The notes beneath the pieces are model-generated. The model saw only the letters and a program-made list of their open reading frames with translations, was not told the DNA's origin and did no database searches. The position numbers and the translations under genes were made by a program. This document shows, one piece after another, positions 32,135 through 40,464 of a stretch of 64,000 nucleotides of DNA. The stretch is from NCBI GenBank assembly GCA_019232625.1, contig JAFANP010000065.1, positions 1 to 64,000 of the forward strand, written 5' to 3'. Positions within the stretch are counted from its first letter, which is position 1; every line of letters begins with the position of its first letter. The stretch comes from Alphaproteobacteria bacterium. GTDB lineage: Bacteria > Pseudomonadota > Alphaproteobacteria > Sphingomonadales > Sphingomonadaceae.

Positions 32135-34483
32135 GTGCCGTCATTTGCCCGTGAACTCGAACAGACTCTGCACACGGCGCTCGCCGAAGCGAGCGGGCGC
32201 CGCCACGAATATGCCACGCTCGAGCATCTGCTTCTCGCGCTCACCGACGACGCGCATGCCTCGAAGGTGATGACCGCCTGCGGCGTCGACCTGCGCGAGC
32301 TCAAGGAAGCCGTGAAGGCCTATCTCGACAACGAGCTCGAGGCGCTGAAGGTCGACGCCCATACCGACCCTTCGCCGACCAGCGGCTTCCAGCGCGTCGT
32401 CCAGCGCGCCATCCTCCACGTCCAGTCTTCAGGGCGCGACGAGGTGACCGGCGCCAACGTCCTCGTCGCCCTCTTCTCCGAGCGCGAGAGCTACGCCGTC
32501 TACTTCCTCCAGCAGCAGGACATGAGCCGCCTCGACGCGGTCAGCTACATCAGCCACGGCGTCGGCAAGGGCGAGGCCGCGTCCGAGCCGCAGGAGGTGA
32601 AGGGCACCGAGGAAGCCAAGCCCGAGGAAGGCAAGAAGAAGAACGAGAGCGCCCTCAAGCAGTTCACCGTCAACCTGAACGAGAAGGCGAAGAACGGCCG
32701 GGTCGATCCGCTGATCGGCCGCGGGCCGGAGGTCGATCGCACCGTCCAGATCCTCTGCCGCCGCTCGAAGAACAACCCGCTCTATGTGGGCGATCCCGGC
32801 GTCGGCAAGACGGCGATCGCCGAAGGGCTCGCCCGCAAGATCATCGAGGGCGAGGTGCCCGACGTGCTCAAGGAAGCGGTGATCTACGCCCTCGACATGG
32901 GGGCGCTGCTCGCCGGCACGCGCTATCGCGGCGATTTCGAGGAGCGGCTGAAGGCGGTTGTGACCGAGCTCGAGAAGCTCCCCCACGCCATCCTCTTCAT
33001 CGACGAGATCCACACCGTGATCGGCGCCGGCGCCACGTCCGGCGGCGCCATGGACGCGTCCAACCTCCTCAAGCCGGCTCTGTCGGGCGGGACGATCCGC
33101 TGCATCGGCTCGACCACCTACAAGGAGTTCCGCAACCATTTCGAGAAGGACCGGGCGCTGCTCCGCCGTTTCCAGAAGATCGACGTCAACGAGCCGACGA
33201 TCGAGGACACGGTGAAGATCCTCGCCGGCCTGCGCTCCGCCTTCGAGGAGCATCACAGCGTCAAGTACACGCCCGACGCGATCAAGGCGGCGGTCGAGCT
33301 TTCGGCGCGCTACATCAACGACCGCAAGCTGCCCGACAAGGCGATCGACGTGATCGACGAGGTCGGCGCGATGCAGATGCTGGTGCCGCCGTCGAAGCGC
33401 AAGAAGACGATCACCACCAAGGAGATAGAGAGCGTCATCTCGACGATGGCGCGCATCCCGGCCAAGAGCGTCTCGAGCGACGACAAGAAGACGCTCGAGC
33501 ATCTCGAGCGCGACCTGAAGCGCGTCGTGTTCGGCCAGGACGATGCGATCCGCATCCTCTCCTCGGCGATCAAGCTGTCGCGGGCGGGCCTGCGCGATCC
33601 CGACAAGCCGATCGGCAACTATCTCTTCTCCGGGCCGACCGGCGTCGGCAAGACCGAGGTGGCGCGCCAGCTCGCCTCGATCATGGGCATTCCGCTTCAG
33701 CGCTTCGACATGTCGGAATATATGGAGCGTCACTCGGTCAGCCGGCTGATCGGCGCGCCCCCGGGCTATGTCGGCTACGACCAGGGCGGCCTCCTCACCG
33801 ACGCGATCGACCAGCATCCCCATTCGGTGCTGCTGCTCGACGAGATCGAGAAGGCCCATCCGGACCTGTTCAACATCCTCCTCCAGGTGATGGACAACGG
33901 CAAGCTCACCGACCACCACGGCAAGACGGTCGACTTCAGGAACGTCATCCTGATCATGACCACCAATGCCGGCGCGTCCGACATGGCGCGCGAGGGGGTC
34001 GGCTTCGGCGCCCAGACCCGCGAGGGCGAGGACGAGGAAGCGATCAAGCGGATGTTCACTCCGGAATTCCGCAACCGGCTGGATGCGATCGTGCCCTTCG
34101 CCTACCTGCCGACCGAGGTGGTCGCCCGGGTGGTCGACAAGTTCATCCTCCAGCTCGAGCTGCAGCTCGCCGACCGCAACGTCCATATCGACCTGGACGA
34201 AGAGGCGCGCAAATGGCTCACCGCCCGCGGCTACGACAAGCTCTACGGCGCCCGTCCGATGGGGCGGCTGGTCCAGGAGAAGATCAAGCAGCCGCTCGCG
34301 GAGGAGCTGCTCTTCGGCAAGCTCGTCCACGGCGGCGAGGTCAAGGTCACGATGAAGGAGAATGCGCCTTCGTTCGAGATCGTCCCCGCCCCGCCCAAGG
34401 CGTCGAAGCGCAAGGCCCGGAAGGCCGAGCCCGAAGGCGAGAAAGGCGGCGCCGAGGAAGGCCAGCCCGAGGCCCGCGCCTAG
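32135..34483 (+). CDS. clpA: ATP-dependent Clp protease ATP-binding subunit ClpA
   Basis: This hexameric AAA+ unfoldase feeds substrates to the ClpP protease. The 782-residue protein has the N-terminal Clp-N repeats, two AAA domains with Walker A sites GDPGVGKTA and GPTGVGKTE, Walker B segments ILFIDEIHT and LLLDEIEKA, and a C-terminal ClpA-type D2-small region. It starts at GTG 32135 (KVPSFARELEQTL context). The C-terminus has an Ala/Glu/Lys-rich extension. The adaptor gene clpS, commonly upstream, is not present in the preceding sequence. A REP-like cluster follows the stop. Confidence 0.96.
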   Translation: MPSFARELEQTLHTALAEASGRRHEYATLEHLLLALTDDAHASKVMTACGVDLRELKEAVKAYLDNELEALKVDAHTDPSPTSGFQRVVQRAILHVQSSGRDEVTGANVLVALFSERESYAVYFLQQQDMSRLDAVSYISHGVGKGEAASEPQEVKGTEEAKPEEGKKKNESALKQFTVNLNEKAKNGRVDPLIGRGPEVDRTVQILCRRSKNNPLYVGDPGVGKTAIAEGLARKIIEGEVPDVLKEAVIYALDMGALLAGTRYRGDFEERLKAVVTELEKLPHAILFIDEIHTVIGAGATSGGAMDASNLLKPALSGGTIRCIGSTTYKEFRNHFEKDRALLRRFQKIDVNEPTIEDTVKILAGLRSAFEEHHSVKYTPDAIKAAVELSARYINDRKLPDKAIDVIDEVGAMQMLVPPSKRKKTITTKEIESVISTMARIPAKSVSSDDKKTLEHLERDLKRVVFGQDDAIRILSSAIKLSRAGLRDPDKPIGNYLFSGPTGVGKTEVARQLASIMGIPLQRFDMSEYMERHSVSRLIGAPPGYVGYDQGGLLTDAIDQHPHSVLLLDEIEKAHPDLFNILLQVMDNGKLTDHHGKTVDFRNVILIMTTNAGASDMAREGVGFGAQTREGEDEEAIKRMFTPEFRNRLDAIVPFAYLPTEVVARVVDKFILQLELQLADRNVHIDLDEEARKWLTARGYDKLYGARPMGRLVQEKIKQPLAEELLFGKLVHGGEVKVTMKENAPSFEIVPAPPKASKRKARKAEPEGEKGGAEEGQPEARA

Positions 34484-34495
34484 CCGCCGGAAATC

Positions 34496-34727
34496 GGGAC
34501 AGTAACTATTTGTCCGGTCCCCCGGGAATGGGGACAGTAACTATTTGTCCGCTCCTGCGGGGATGGGGACAGTAACTATTTGTCCGCTCTCCCGGGGTGG
34601 GGACAGTAACTATTTGTCCGCTCCGCGCCCTCGCGCTTCCGGTGCGCCTCGGTGCTGGAGCGGACAAATAGTTACTGTCCCCATTCGCGGAGTCGGGGCG
34701 CGTAGCGGACAAATAGTTACTGTCCCC
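34496..34727. repeat. REP-like cluster: four direct and two inverted units
   Basis: Units of GGGGACAGTAACTATTTGTCC occur at 34496-34516 (the first G replaced by C), 34530-34550, 34565-34585 and 34599-34619 in direct orientation, and at 34662-34682 and 34707-34727 inverted. The DNA between unit 4 and 5 starts CTCCGCGCCCTCGCGCTTCC, which is shared with the cluster at 50525-50675. It fills the gap between convergent clpA and the LysR gene. Confidence 0.95.
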
Positions 34728-34746
34728 ATCGCTAAAGTCCCCATCG

Positions 34747-35667
34747 CTAGCAGCCGCCCTGCATCCAGCATGGGTCCCAGCTCGGCTCGGGGCCGAAGCG
34801 GGCGGCGAGGAAATCGACCAGCGCCCGCACCCGGGCGGTGGTGGCGCGGCTCGGCATCACGGCGTGGAGCGCGCCCTCGTCCAGCGGATAGTCGCGCAGA
34901 AGCGGCTCCAGCTCGCCCGATTCGAAGCCCGGCGCGGCGATGAAGCTCGGCAGCACGCAGATGCCGAGGCCGGCGACGGCGGCGGCGCGCAGCATCTCGC
35001 CATTGTCGGCGCGCAAGCGCGGACGCCCGCGCACATGCTCCCATCCCTTGCCGACCCGGAAGCGCCACGTCTCGTTGGCGTAGAGGAGGATGTCGTGCGC
35101 GGCGAGGTCGCGCGGATGCTCCGGCCGCCCCCGCCGCGCGAGGTAGTCGGGGCTCGCCACCGGCACCTTGCGCACCGGCGCGATGCGGCGGGCGATGAGC
35201 GATGAATCCTTGAGCTGGCCGATCCTCACCGCAAGATCGTAGCCGCCCGCGATCAAGTCGACGGGGCGGTCGTCGAAGGAGATGTCGAGCTCCACCTTCG
35301 GATGCTCGGCGGCGAACTCGGCGAGCGCGGGCGCGAGGTGCTGGACGCCGAAGGAGAGCGGCGCGGACAGGCGGACCGGCCCGGCGATCTGGGTCACCGC
35401 CTCGGCCACCACCTCCTCCGCCGCCTCGAGCTCGGCGAGGATGTTGGACGCCCGCTCGAAATAGGCCTGGCCGACGTCGGTCGGCTGCGCCCCCTGCGCG
35501 CTTCGGGTGAGCAGCCGAGCGCCCAATTGCTCCTCCAGCCGGGCGACGCGCCGGCTGACGATCGACTTGGCCTGGCCCATCCGCTCGGCGGCGCGGGAGA
35601 AGGCGCCGGTCTCCACCACCCGGACGAAGGCGAGGACATCGAGGAGGTCGACTGAGGAGCGTTCCAT
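34747..35667 (-). CDS. LysR-family transcriptional regulator
   Basis: A 306-residue LysR regulator. The N-terminal winged HTH (LLDVLAFVRVVETGAFSRAA followed by SIVSRRVARLEEQLGARLL) precedes a substrate-binding domain. It is divergent from an azoreductase-GST-pirin group and is the obvious candidate to control it. I use ATG 35665-35667; an in-frame ATG at 35692-35694 is the alternative, and neither has a clear ribosome site. Its stop lies only about 20 bases from the REP-like cluster. Confidence 0.9.
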   Translation of the reverse strand: MERSSVDLLDVLAFVRVVETGAFSRAAERMGQAKSIVSRRVARLEEQLGARLLTRSAQGAQPTDVGQAYFERASNILAELEAAEEVVAEAVTQIAGPVRLSAPLSFGVQHLAPALAEFAAEHPKVELDISFDDRPVDLIAGGYDLAVRIGQLKDSSLIARRIAPVRKVPVASPDYLARRGRPEHPRDLAAHDILLYANETWRFRVGKGWEHVRGRPRLRADNGEMLRAAAVAGLGICVLPSFIAAPGFESGELEPLLRDYPLDEGALHAVMPSRATTARVRALVDFLAARFGPEPSWDPCWMQGGC

Positions 35668-35750
35668 GATCGGCAACACCGGATTGCGCCGCATGCGGCT
35701 ATCGGGAACGCACCTACGCCCCTATCTCGGCTTCGACAAGGGAGCCAGAC

Positions 35751-36368
35751 ATGACCAACGTACTCATCATCGACAGCGCGGCCACCGGCGAGGCGTCGGT
35801 CTCGCGCAAGCTCACCCGCGAGGCGGCCGAGCGGCTCCAGCGCCGCGACCCCTCCGTCCGCATCGTCCTTCGCGACATCGGCGCGGCACCGGTCCCGCAT
35901 CTCAACGAGCGCACCGTCCCAGCCATCCGGGCCGGCGTCGTCGAGAGCGAGGAGGCGGGGCAGGCGCTGGCGCTTTCGGACGAGCTGGTCGCCGAGCTGC
36001 GGGAGGCCGACCTCATCATCCTGGGCGCGCCGATGTACAATTTCGGCATGCCCTCGACGCTCAAGGCCTGGTTCGACCATGTGCTGCGCGCCCGGGTCAC
36101 CTTCCGCTACACCGAGGCTGGACCCGAGGGGCTGCTGAAGGGCAAGAAGGCGATCGTCGTCGAAACCCGCGCCGGCCTCTACAGCGAGGGCCCGGGCGCG
36201 GCGATGGACAGCCAGGAGCCGCATATCCGCACCCTGCTCGGCTTCATGGGCATAGACGACGTCGCCTTCGTCCGCGCCGAGAAGCTCGCCTTCGGGCCCG
36301 AGGTCGCCGAGGCGGCCGTGGCCGCGGCCGCGGAGACGATCGACGAGGAATTGCCGCTGGCGGCCTAG
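35751..36368 (+). CDS. azoR: FMN-dependent NADH-azoreductase
   Basis: A flavodoxin-fold enzyme (205 residues) that reduces quinones and azo compounds with NADH. Seen: the FMN phosphate region DSAATGEASVSRKLT, the PMYNFGMPSTLKAWFDHV block and the active-site ETRAGLY segment typical of AzoR. It faces the LysR gene divergently with a gap of about 80 bases, the usual arrangement for LysR-controlled targets. The stop TAG belongs to a palindromic element (copy 2 of the CTAGACC family). Confidence 0.92.
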   Translation: MTNVLIIDSAATGEASVSRKLTREAAERLQRRDPSVRIVLRDIGAAPVPHLNERTVPAIRAGVVESEEAGQALALSDELVAELREADLIILGAPMYNFGMPSTLKAWFDHVLRARVTFRYTEAGPEGLLKGKKAIVVETRAGLYSEGPGAAMDSQEPHIRTLLGFMGIDDVAFVRAEKLAFGPEVAEAAVAAAAETIDEELPLAA

Positions 36369-36418
36369 ACCGTGATCGCTTCAGGCTGGATCGGCCTGAA
36401 GCGTGAACCATGGTCCAG
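36365..36418. repeat. CTAGACC-type palindromic element, copy 2
   Basis: Starting CTAGACCGTGATCGCTTCAG and ending CCATGGTCCAGAC, it matches the minus-strand reading of the copy at 28837-28890 with only transitions. The azoR stop TAG is in its first four bases. Confidence 0.85.
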
Positions 36419-36516
36419 ACAGATGCCGCCGCGCAGCCCGTCCGCCCGCCGGCCTTCGCCCCTCCTGGCCGCGGGCGGACGGGACCACCATATGGGATCG
36501 AAAGGGAGAGGTTGAG

Positions 36517-37122
36517 ATGAAGCTTTACTACGCCCCCGCCGCCTGCTCGCAGGCCCCGCACATCGTCGCCCGCGAGGCGCGGCTGCCGATCGACGTCGCC
36601 AAGGTCGAGTTCCCGAGCAAGCGAACCACCGACGGCGAGGATCTCTATGCGGTGAACCCGAAGGGCGCGGTGCCGGCGCTGAGGCTCGACGACGGCAGCG
36701 TTCTGACCGAGAATGCGGTCATCCTCCAGTATCTCGCCGACCAGGCGCCGGGCTCGGAACTCGCCCTCCCGGCCGGCGGCATCGCGCGCTACCGCCTCCT
36801 CGAATGGCTGAACTTCATCGCGACCGAGCTGCACAAGGGCTTCGGCCCGCTGTGGAGCCCGGAAACGCCCGACGCCTTCAAGGAAGCCACCCGCGAGGCG
36901 CTGGGCAAGAAGTTCGACTATCTTCAGGAGCGGATCGGCGAGGGCCCCTATATCCTCGGCGAGCGCTTCTCGATCCTCGACGCTTATGCCTTCGCGGTGC
37001 TCGGCTGGACCCGCATCCACGCCATCGACATCGCCCGCTGGCCGGGCCTCGCCGCCTATCTCGAGCGCGTCGCCGCCCGCCCCGCGGTGCAGGAGACTCT
37101 TCGCGCCGAGGGCCTGATCTGA
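36517..37122 (+). CDS. glutathione S-transferase, beta class
   Basis: A 201-residue GST that would conjugate glutathione to electrophiles. The N-terminal thioredoxin-like domain has C10 in YAPAACSQAPHIVA, the catalytic/mixed-disulfide cysteine of beta-class bacterial GSTs, and the glutathione-binding LTENAVILQYLAD. The C-terminal helical domain is complete. ATG 36517 follows GGGAGAGG. It belongs with azoR and pirin to a detoxification group under the divergent LysR regulator. Confidence 0.9.
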   Translation: MKLYYAPAACSQAPHIVAREARLPIDVAKVEFPSKRTTDGEDLYAVNPKGAVPALRLDDGSVLTENAVILQYLADQAPGSELALPAGGIARYRLLEWLNFIATELHKGFGPLWSPETPDAFKEATREALGKKFDYLQERIGEGPYILGERFSILDAYAFAVLGWTRIHAIDIARWPGLAAYLERVAARPAVQETLRAEGLI

Positions 37123-37147
37123 CGCGCCGACGATTGGAGAGAGAGAC

Positions 37148-37846
37148 ATGATCGATATCCGCCCCTTCGCGTCGCTCGGCCATGCCGACCATGGCTGGCT
37201 GAACGCGCGGCACCATTTTTCCTTCGCGGACTATTACGAGCCCGGCCGCATGGGCTGGGGCGCCATCCGCGTGTGGAACGACGACGAGATCGCCGCCCGC
37301 TCCGGCTTCCCGCCCCATCCCCATTCGGACATGGAGATCATCACCTATGTCCGCCAGGGCGCGATCACCCACCAGGATTCGCTGGGCAATCAGGGCCGCA
37401 CCGGCGCCGGCGACGTCCAGGTGATGAGCGCCGGGACCGGCGTCCGCCACGCGGAATATAATCTGGAGGACGAGACGACGACGCTCTTCCAGATCTGGGT
37501 GCAGACGGACCGCCGCGGCGCGCCGCCGAGCTGGGGCGCGAGGCAATTCCCCAAGGGGGACCGCAACGGCGCCTTCGTCACCCTCGCCAGCGGCTTCGAC
37601 GGCGACGGCGACGCGTTGCGGATCAACGCCGCGGCGCGCGTGCTCGGCGCCACGCTCCCCAAGGGGGAAACGGCGGAGCTGACGCTCGACCCGTCGCGCC
37701 ACGCCTACCTCGTCCCCGTCGGCGGCGCGATCGAGGTGAACGGCAAGCGGGCCGAGCCGCGCGACGGCGTCGCCGTCACCGGCGAGGAGCGGCTGACGCT
37801 GCGCGCCCTGGACGACGTCGAGATCGTCCTCGTCGACGCCCGCTGA
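37148..37846 (+). CDS. pirin-family protein (YhhW-type)
   Basis: A 232-residue bicupin. The metal ligands are visible: H57 and H59 in PPHPHSDMEI, H101 and E103 in VRHAEYN. Bacterial members such as YhhW oxidise quercetin in vitro; others bind regulators. It follows the GST gene by 25 bases and so is part of the same unit. Its role here is presumably in handling phenolic or quinone electrophiles, an inference from context. Confidence 0.9.
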   Translation: MIDIRPFASLGHADHGWLNARHHFSFADYYEPGRMGWGAIRVWNDDEIAARSGFPPHPHSDMEIITYVRQGAITHQDSLGNQGRTGAGDVQVMSAGTGVRHAEYNLEDETTTLFQIWVQTDRRGAPPSWGARQFPKGDRNGAFVTLASGFDGDGDALRINAAARVLGATLPKGETAELTLDPSRHAYLVPVGGAIEVNGKRAEPRDGVAVTGEERLTLRALDDVEIVLVDAR

Positions 37847-37851
37847 ACCCA

Positions 37852-37891
37852 GGGGGAGCGCGCCAGGCCGTCGCCGGCGCGCTCCTCCCCC
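37852..37891. terminator. GC-rich hairpin after the pirin gene
   Basis: GGGGGAGCGCGCC pairs with GGCGCGCTCCTCCCCC across an 11-base loop six bases after the pirin stop. Only a short TATTC follows, so this is a probable but imperfect intrinsic terminator of the azoR-GST-pirin unit. Confidence 0.6.
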
Positions 37892-37961
37892 TATTCTATC
37901 CTTACGCGGCGCTAACGCTCTTTCTCCGGCACGATGCCGTGGATGCGGCGTTTGTCCCGCC

Positions 37962-38201
37962 ATGCCTCGCTATTATTTCCATCTTCACGGCCGCCAGAAC
38001 CGCCTCGAAGACGACGAAGGGGTGGTCCTCCCGGATTCCGAGGCCGCGTGGTACCAGGCGATCCGCAGCGGCCGCGAGGTGATCCGCGGCGAGCTCCAGC
38101 TCGGCCTGCGCTTCGAGGAGCAGGTGATCGAGATCGTCGACGAGGGAGGGGCCCCCGTCGAGCATATCCCGCTCGCCGAGATCGCCAGCTACGCGCTTTG
38201 A
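37962..38201 (+). CDS. DUF6894 small protein
   Basis: A 79-residue protein with the start MPRYYFHLHGRQN and the acidic LEDDEGVVLPDSEAAW, a pattern I associate with DUF6894, small proteins common in alphaproteobacteria and of unknown role. There is no membrane segment. It is convergent with the PilZ gene and separated from it by about 20 bases. Confidence 0.75.
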   Translation: MPRYYFHLHGRQNRLEDDEGVVLPDSEAAWYQAIRSGREVIRGELQLGLRFEEQVIEIVDEGGAPVEHIPLAEIASYAL

Positions 38202-38223
38202 GGATTTCGCTCGGAGCCTAGGC

Positions 38224-38577
38224 TCAGATGCGGCGGAAGACGCCTTTGGGGATTCGCCGCGGCTTGGGCGCGACGATCAGCTCGAGATCGCGGGGATGGA
38301 GCGGAGTCTCGAACTCGCAGCCCGCCTCGCTCCCGCTGATCCAGACGACGCGGCTCCTCTTCGCCTCGAAGCCGGGGACCTTCAGCCAGACCTCGCTCCC
38401 TTCCTCGAAGCTCTCCGTCAGCTCGGCCTTGAAGCCGCCCACCGATATGTCGAGGACGATCACCGACGCGGTCTTCGCACCCTCCTCCCGCAGCGCCGCG
38501 GCGAGATTGACGATCCGCCGCTCCGCCTTGCGGCCGTCGTTGATGGGGAGCTGCGAAAGCTCGGCATTGATGAACAA
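38224..38577 (-). CDS. PilZ-domain protein (single domain)
   Basis: A 117-residue PilZ protein, a likely c-di-GMP receptor. The two binding motifs are visible: the arginine-rich N-terminal part RKAERR (about 16-21) and DISVGGF (about 43-49). No other domain is attached, so it would act on a partner protein. The target is unknown. Another two-domain PilZ protein lies at 42.1-42.8 kb and an EAL protein at 30 kb. Confidence 0.85.
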   Translation of the reverse strand: MFINAELSQLPINDGRKAERRIVNLAAALREEGAKTASVIVLDISVGGFKAELTESFEEGSEVWLKVPGFEAKRSRVVWISGSEAGCEFETPLHPRDLELIVAPKPRRIPKGVFRRI

Positions 38578-38977
38578 GGTTCCCCCCTCCGGCCGTCGAA
38601 ATCCGCCTCATCCCTAGGGGACGATGCCTAAATTTTCGTTAGGAGGGTCGGGGCCGGCGGCTCCGCAAGGGAGCGCCGGCCCCCCCTCGATACGCGACTC
38701 GAGGGATCGCCCGCGCTCCCGCGAAGGGGGCGGACGACGGGTTAGCCTTTGCCCGCTGGCGGTTGAGGAATGGCTGAACGGAACGGTTACCGGCGGTTAA
38801 GCCATGATCGCGCCGGCAGAGCGCGAAAAGGCGGGAACGGCCTGGCCGTCCCCGCCCCCCCAGTCGCGTACCGTGGCTCTGGATAGCCGCGCCCGGTTAG
38901 GAAAAGGTTAGCCTCCACGGCTTGCTCCGGCCTCGTTCTTCTCGTATTTCTGGAAAAACAGAAAAAGCAGAGGCAAA
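38578..38977. other. 400-base gene-free stretch with two strong hairpins
   Basis: It lies between the divergent PilZ and GbsR-type genes. Hairpin 1 (38650-38684): GGGGCCGGC and GCTCC pair with GGAGC and GCCGGCCCC, one bulged base, loop GCAAG. Hairpin 2 (38830-38856): GGCGGGAACGGCC and its near complement adjoin. A small RNA or a promoter with structured leader is possible; no ORF is convincing. Confidence 0.5.
38947..38964. promoter_or_regulatory. putative operator before the GbsR-type gene
   Basis: A perfect inverted repeat, TTTCTG-GAAAAA-CAGAAA, ends 13 bases before the GTG start of the regulator. Its AT content stands out from the surroundings. MarR/GbsR regulators bind such palindromes and usually repress themselves; this is inferred from position. 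Confidence 0.5.
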
Positions 38978-39559
38978 GTGGATATCGGTGCCTTTCCGGA
39001 GCTGGAGGCCTTCATCCTCCACTGGGGCGAAATGGGCACCCACTGGGGCGTGAACCGGTCGGTCGCGCAGGTCCATGCCTTGCTCTACCTCGCCGACCGT
39101 CCGCTCCACGCCGAGGAAATCAGCGACAGCCTGAAGCTGGCGCGCTCCAACGTCTCGACCGCCCTCAAGGAGCTGCAGGCCTACGGCATCGTTCGCCGAA
39201 GCCACGTCCCCGCCGACCGGCGCGACCATTTCGCCGCGGAGACCGACCTGTGGGAGATGCTGATGCGCATCTCCGCCGAGCGGAAGCGGCGCGAGATCGA
39301 CCCGACCATCGCCTTCCTCGCCGAGCTCAAGGAAAGGATCGACCTGCGCGGCGACGTTCCGCCCCACCTGCGCGAGCGCATCTCGCGCATGCATGAGTTC
39401 ATCGGTACCCTCGCCGGCTCCTACGACCAGGTCCGCCGGCTGCCGAAAGCCACGCTGGTGGCTCTGATCCGGATGGGCGGCGGCATCGCCCGCTTCGTCG
39501 GCGGGGGCCGCCGCGACCCGGGGTCAACCGAGCAGCCACACCGCGCCCGCGGAGAGTGA
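38978..39559 (+). CDS. GbsR/MarR-family transcriptional regulator
   Basis: A 193-residue winged-helix regulator. The N-terminal half is a MarR-like HTH (HAEEISDSLKLARSNVSTAL with a following wing), and the length and C-terminal helices match the GbsR group, which in other bacteria controls osmolyte (choline/betaine) genes. It starts at GTG 38978, with AGAGG upstream. No betaine genes are adjacent. The 3' end overlaps the convergent small membrane-protein gene by 36 bases. Confidence 0.85.
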   Translation: MDIGAFPELEAFILHWGEMGTHWGVNRSVAQVHALLYLADRPLHAEEISDSLKLARSNVSTALKELQAYGIVRRSHVPADRRDHFAAETDLWEMLMRISAERKRREIDPTIAFLAELKERIDLRGDVPPHLRERISRMHEFIGTLAGSYDQVRRLPKATLVALIRMGGGIARFVGGGRRDPGSTEQPHRARGE

Positions 39560-39826
39560 CAGCGCCCCGATCAGGGTGATCCACAGGAAGAGGATCCAGC
39601 GCGTCCCGCGGCGATAGGCGCCGAAGCCCGGCCTCGTCTCCCCCGCCTCTACGCCGCCCAGTCGCCGCGCGAGGTCGGCGGCGACGAGGCCCATCAGCAG
39701 CGCCGCGCCGACCACCCGTCCCCAGTCGACCGGCGGCGGATCGAGGCTCTCGATCCCCCACCCGACCAGGAGGAAACCGGCCGCGTCGGCGAGGAAGATG
39801 ACCAGGAGGTAGGCGCGCGCGCTCAG
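39524..39826 (-). CDS. small three-helix membrane protein
   Basis: A 100-residue protein with three predicted membrane helices (YLLVIFLADAAGFLLVGWGI; VVGAALLMGLVAADLARRL; LFLWITLIGALSLSAGAVWLL). The family is not recognised. The track ORF starts far upstream in a shadow of the glycosylase gene. No ATG, GTG or TTG precedes the first helix after that stop; the CTG at 39824-39826, overlapping the glycosylase TGA (CTGA), is the likeliest start, otherwise an internal ATG would lose the first helix. Start therefore uncertain. Confidence 0.6.
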   Translation of the reverse strand: MSARAYLLVIFLADAAGFLLVGWGIESLDPPPVDWGRVVGAALLMGLVAADLARRLGGVEAGETRPGFGAYRRGTRWILFLWITLIGALSLSAGAVWLLG

Positions 39827-40446
39827 ATCGCCGACATCCCCGCGCGGCGATGGTGCCAGGCGAAGACGGCGAAGGCGCCGCGGTGCGGCCGCCAGGCCTC
39901 CGACAGCGCCCGGACGACCTTCTCGCTCGGCCGCCCCTCCAGACCGAGGATGACCCCGGTCTCGATCTGCACGGCGAGATCGCCCGCCGGCCAGATGTCG
40001 CGCCGGCCTTCCGCGAACAGGAGATAGATTTCGGCGGTCCAGCGGCCGATCCCCTTCACGGCGACGAGATGAGCGATCGCCTCCTCGTCGTCCTCGGGCA
40101 GCCGCTCGAAATCGAGCCGGCCGGACAGCACCTCCTCGGCGAGGCTTCGCGCGTAGGAGGCCTTCTGCCGCGACAGCCCGGCGCTGCGCAGCGTCTCGTC
40201 GTCGGCGGCGAGGAGGCGCTCGGGCGCCGGCGGGTCGCCGACGAGGGCGGTGAGCTTCGCCCACATCGACGCCGCCGCCTTGATGCTCACCTGCTGGCCG
40301 ACGATCGCCCTCAGCAGCGTCTGGTAGCCGCGCTCGCTGATCCGGGGCTCGGGATAGCCGGCGCGTTCCAGCGCGGCGGCGATCCTCGGCTCGCGCGCCG
40401 CCAGCGCGTCGAGCGAGGCGCGCAGGTCCTCCGCCCCGATCCCCAC
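39823..40446 (-). CDS. DNA-3-methyladenine glycosylase II-type (HhH-GPD)
   Basis: A 207-residue base-excision repair glycosylase that removes alkylated purines. Seen: the helix-hairpin-helix LVAVKGIGRWTAEIYLLF and the catalytic aspartate in WPAGDLAVQ, plus the N-terminal LLRAIVGQQVS typical of the AlkA/MAG group. It lacks the extra N-terminal domain of E. coli AlkA. The start is GTG 40444-40446. It may be translationally coupled to the following membrane-protein gene. Confidence 0.92.
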   Translation of the reverse strand: MGIGAEDLRASLDALAAREPRIAAALERAGYPEPRISERGYQTLLRAIVGQQVSIKAAASMWAKLTALVGDPPAPERLLAADDETLRSAGLSRQKASYARSLAEEVLSGRLDFERLPEDDEEAIAHLVAVKGIGRWTAEIYLLFAEGRRDIWPAGDLAVQIETGVILGLEGRPSEKVVRALSEAWRPHRGAFAVFAWHHRRAGMSAI

Positions 40447-40464
40447 CGCGCCGCCCCGTCCCGC

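Noticed and set aside
34506-34712. Short ORF with repeated NGDSNYLSAP-type peptides
   Set aside because: The peptide repeats are translations of the REP-like units, not a gene; the same peptides appear at 50.6 kb.
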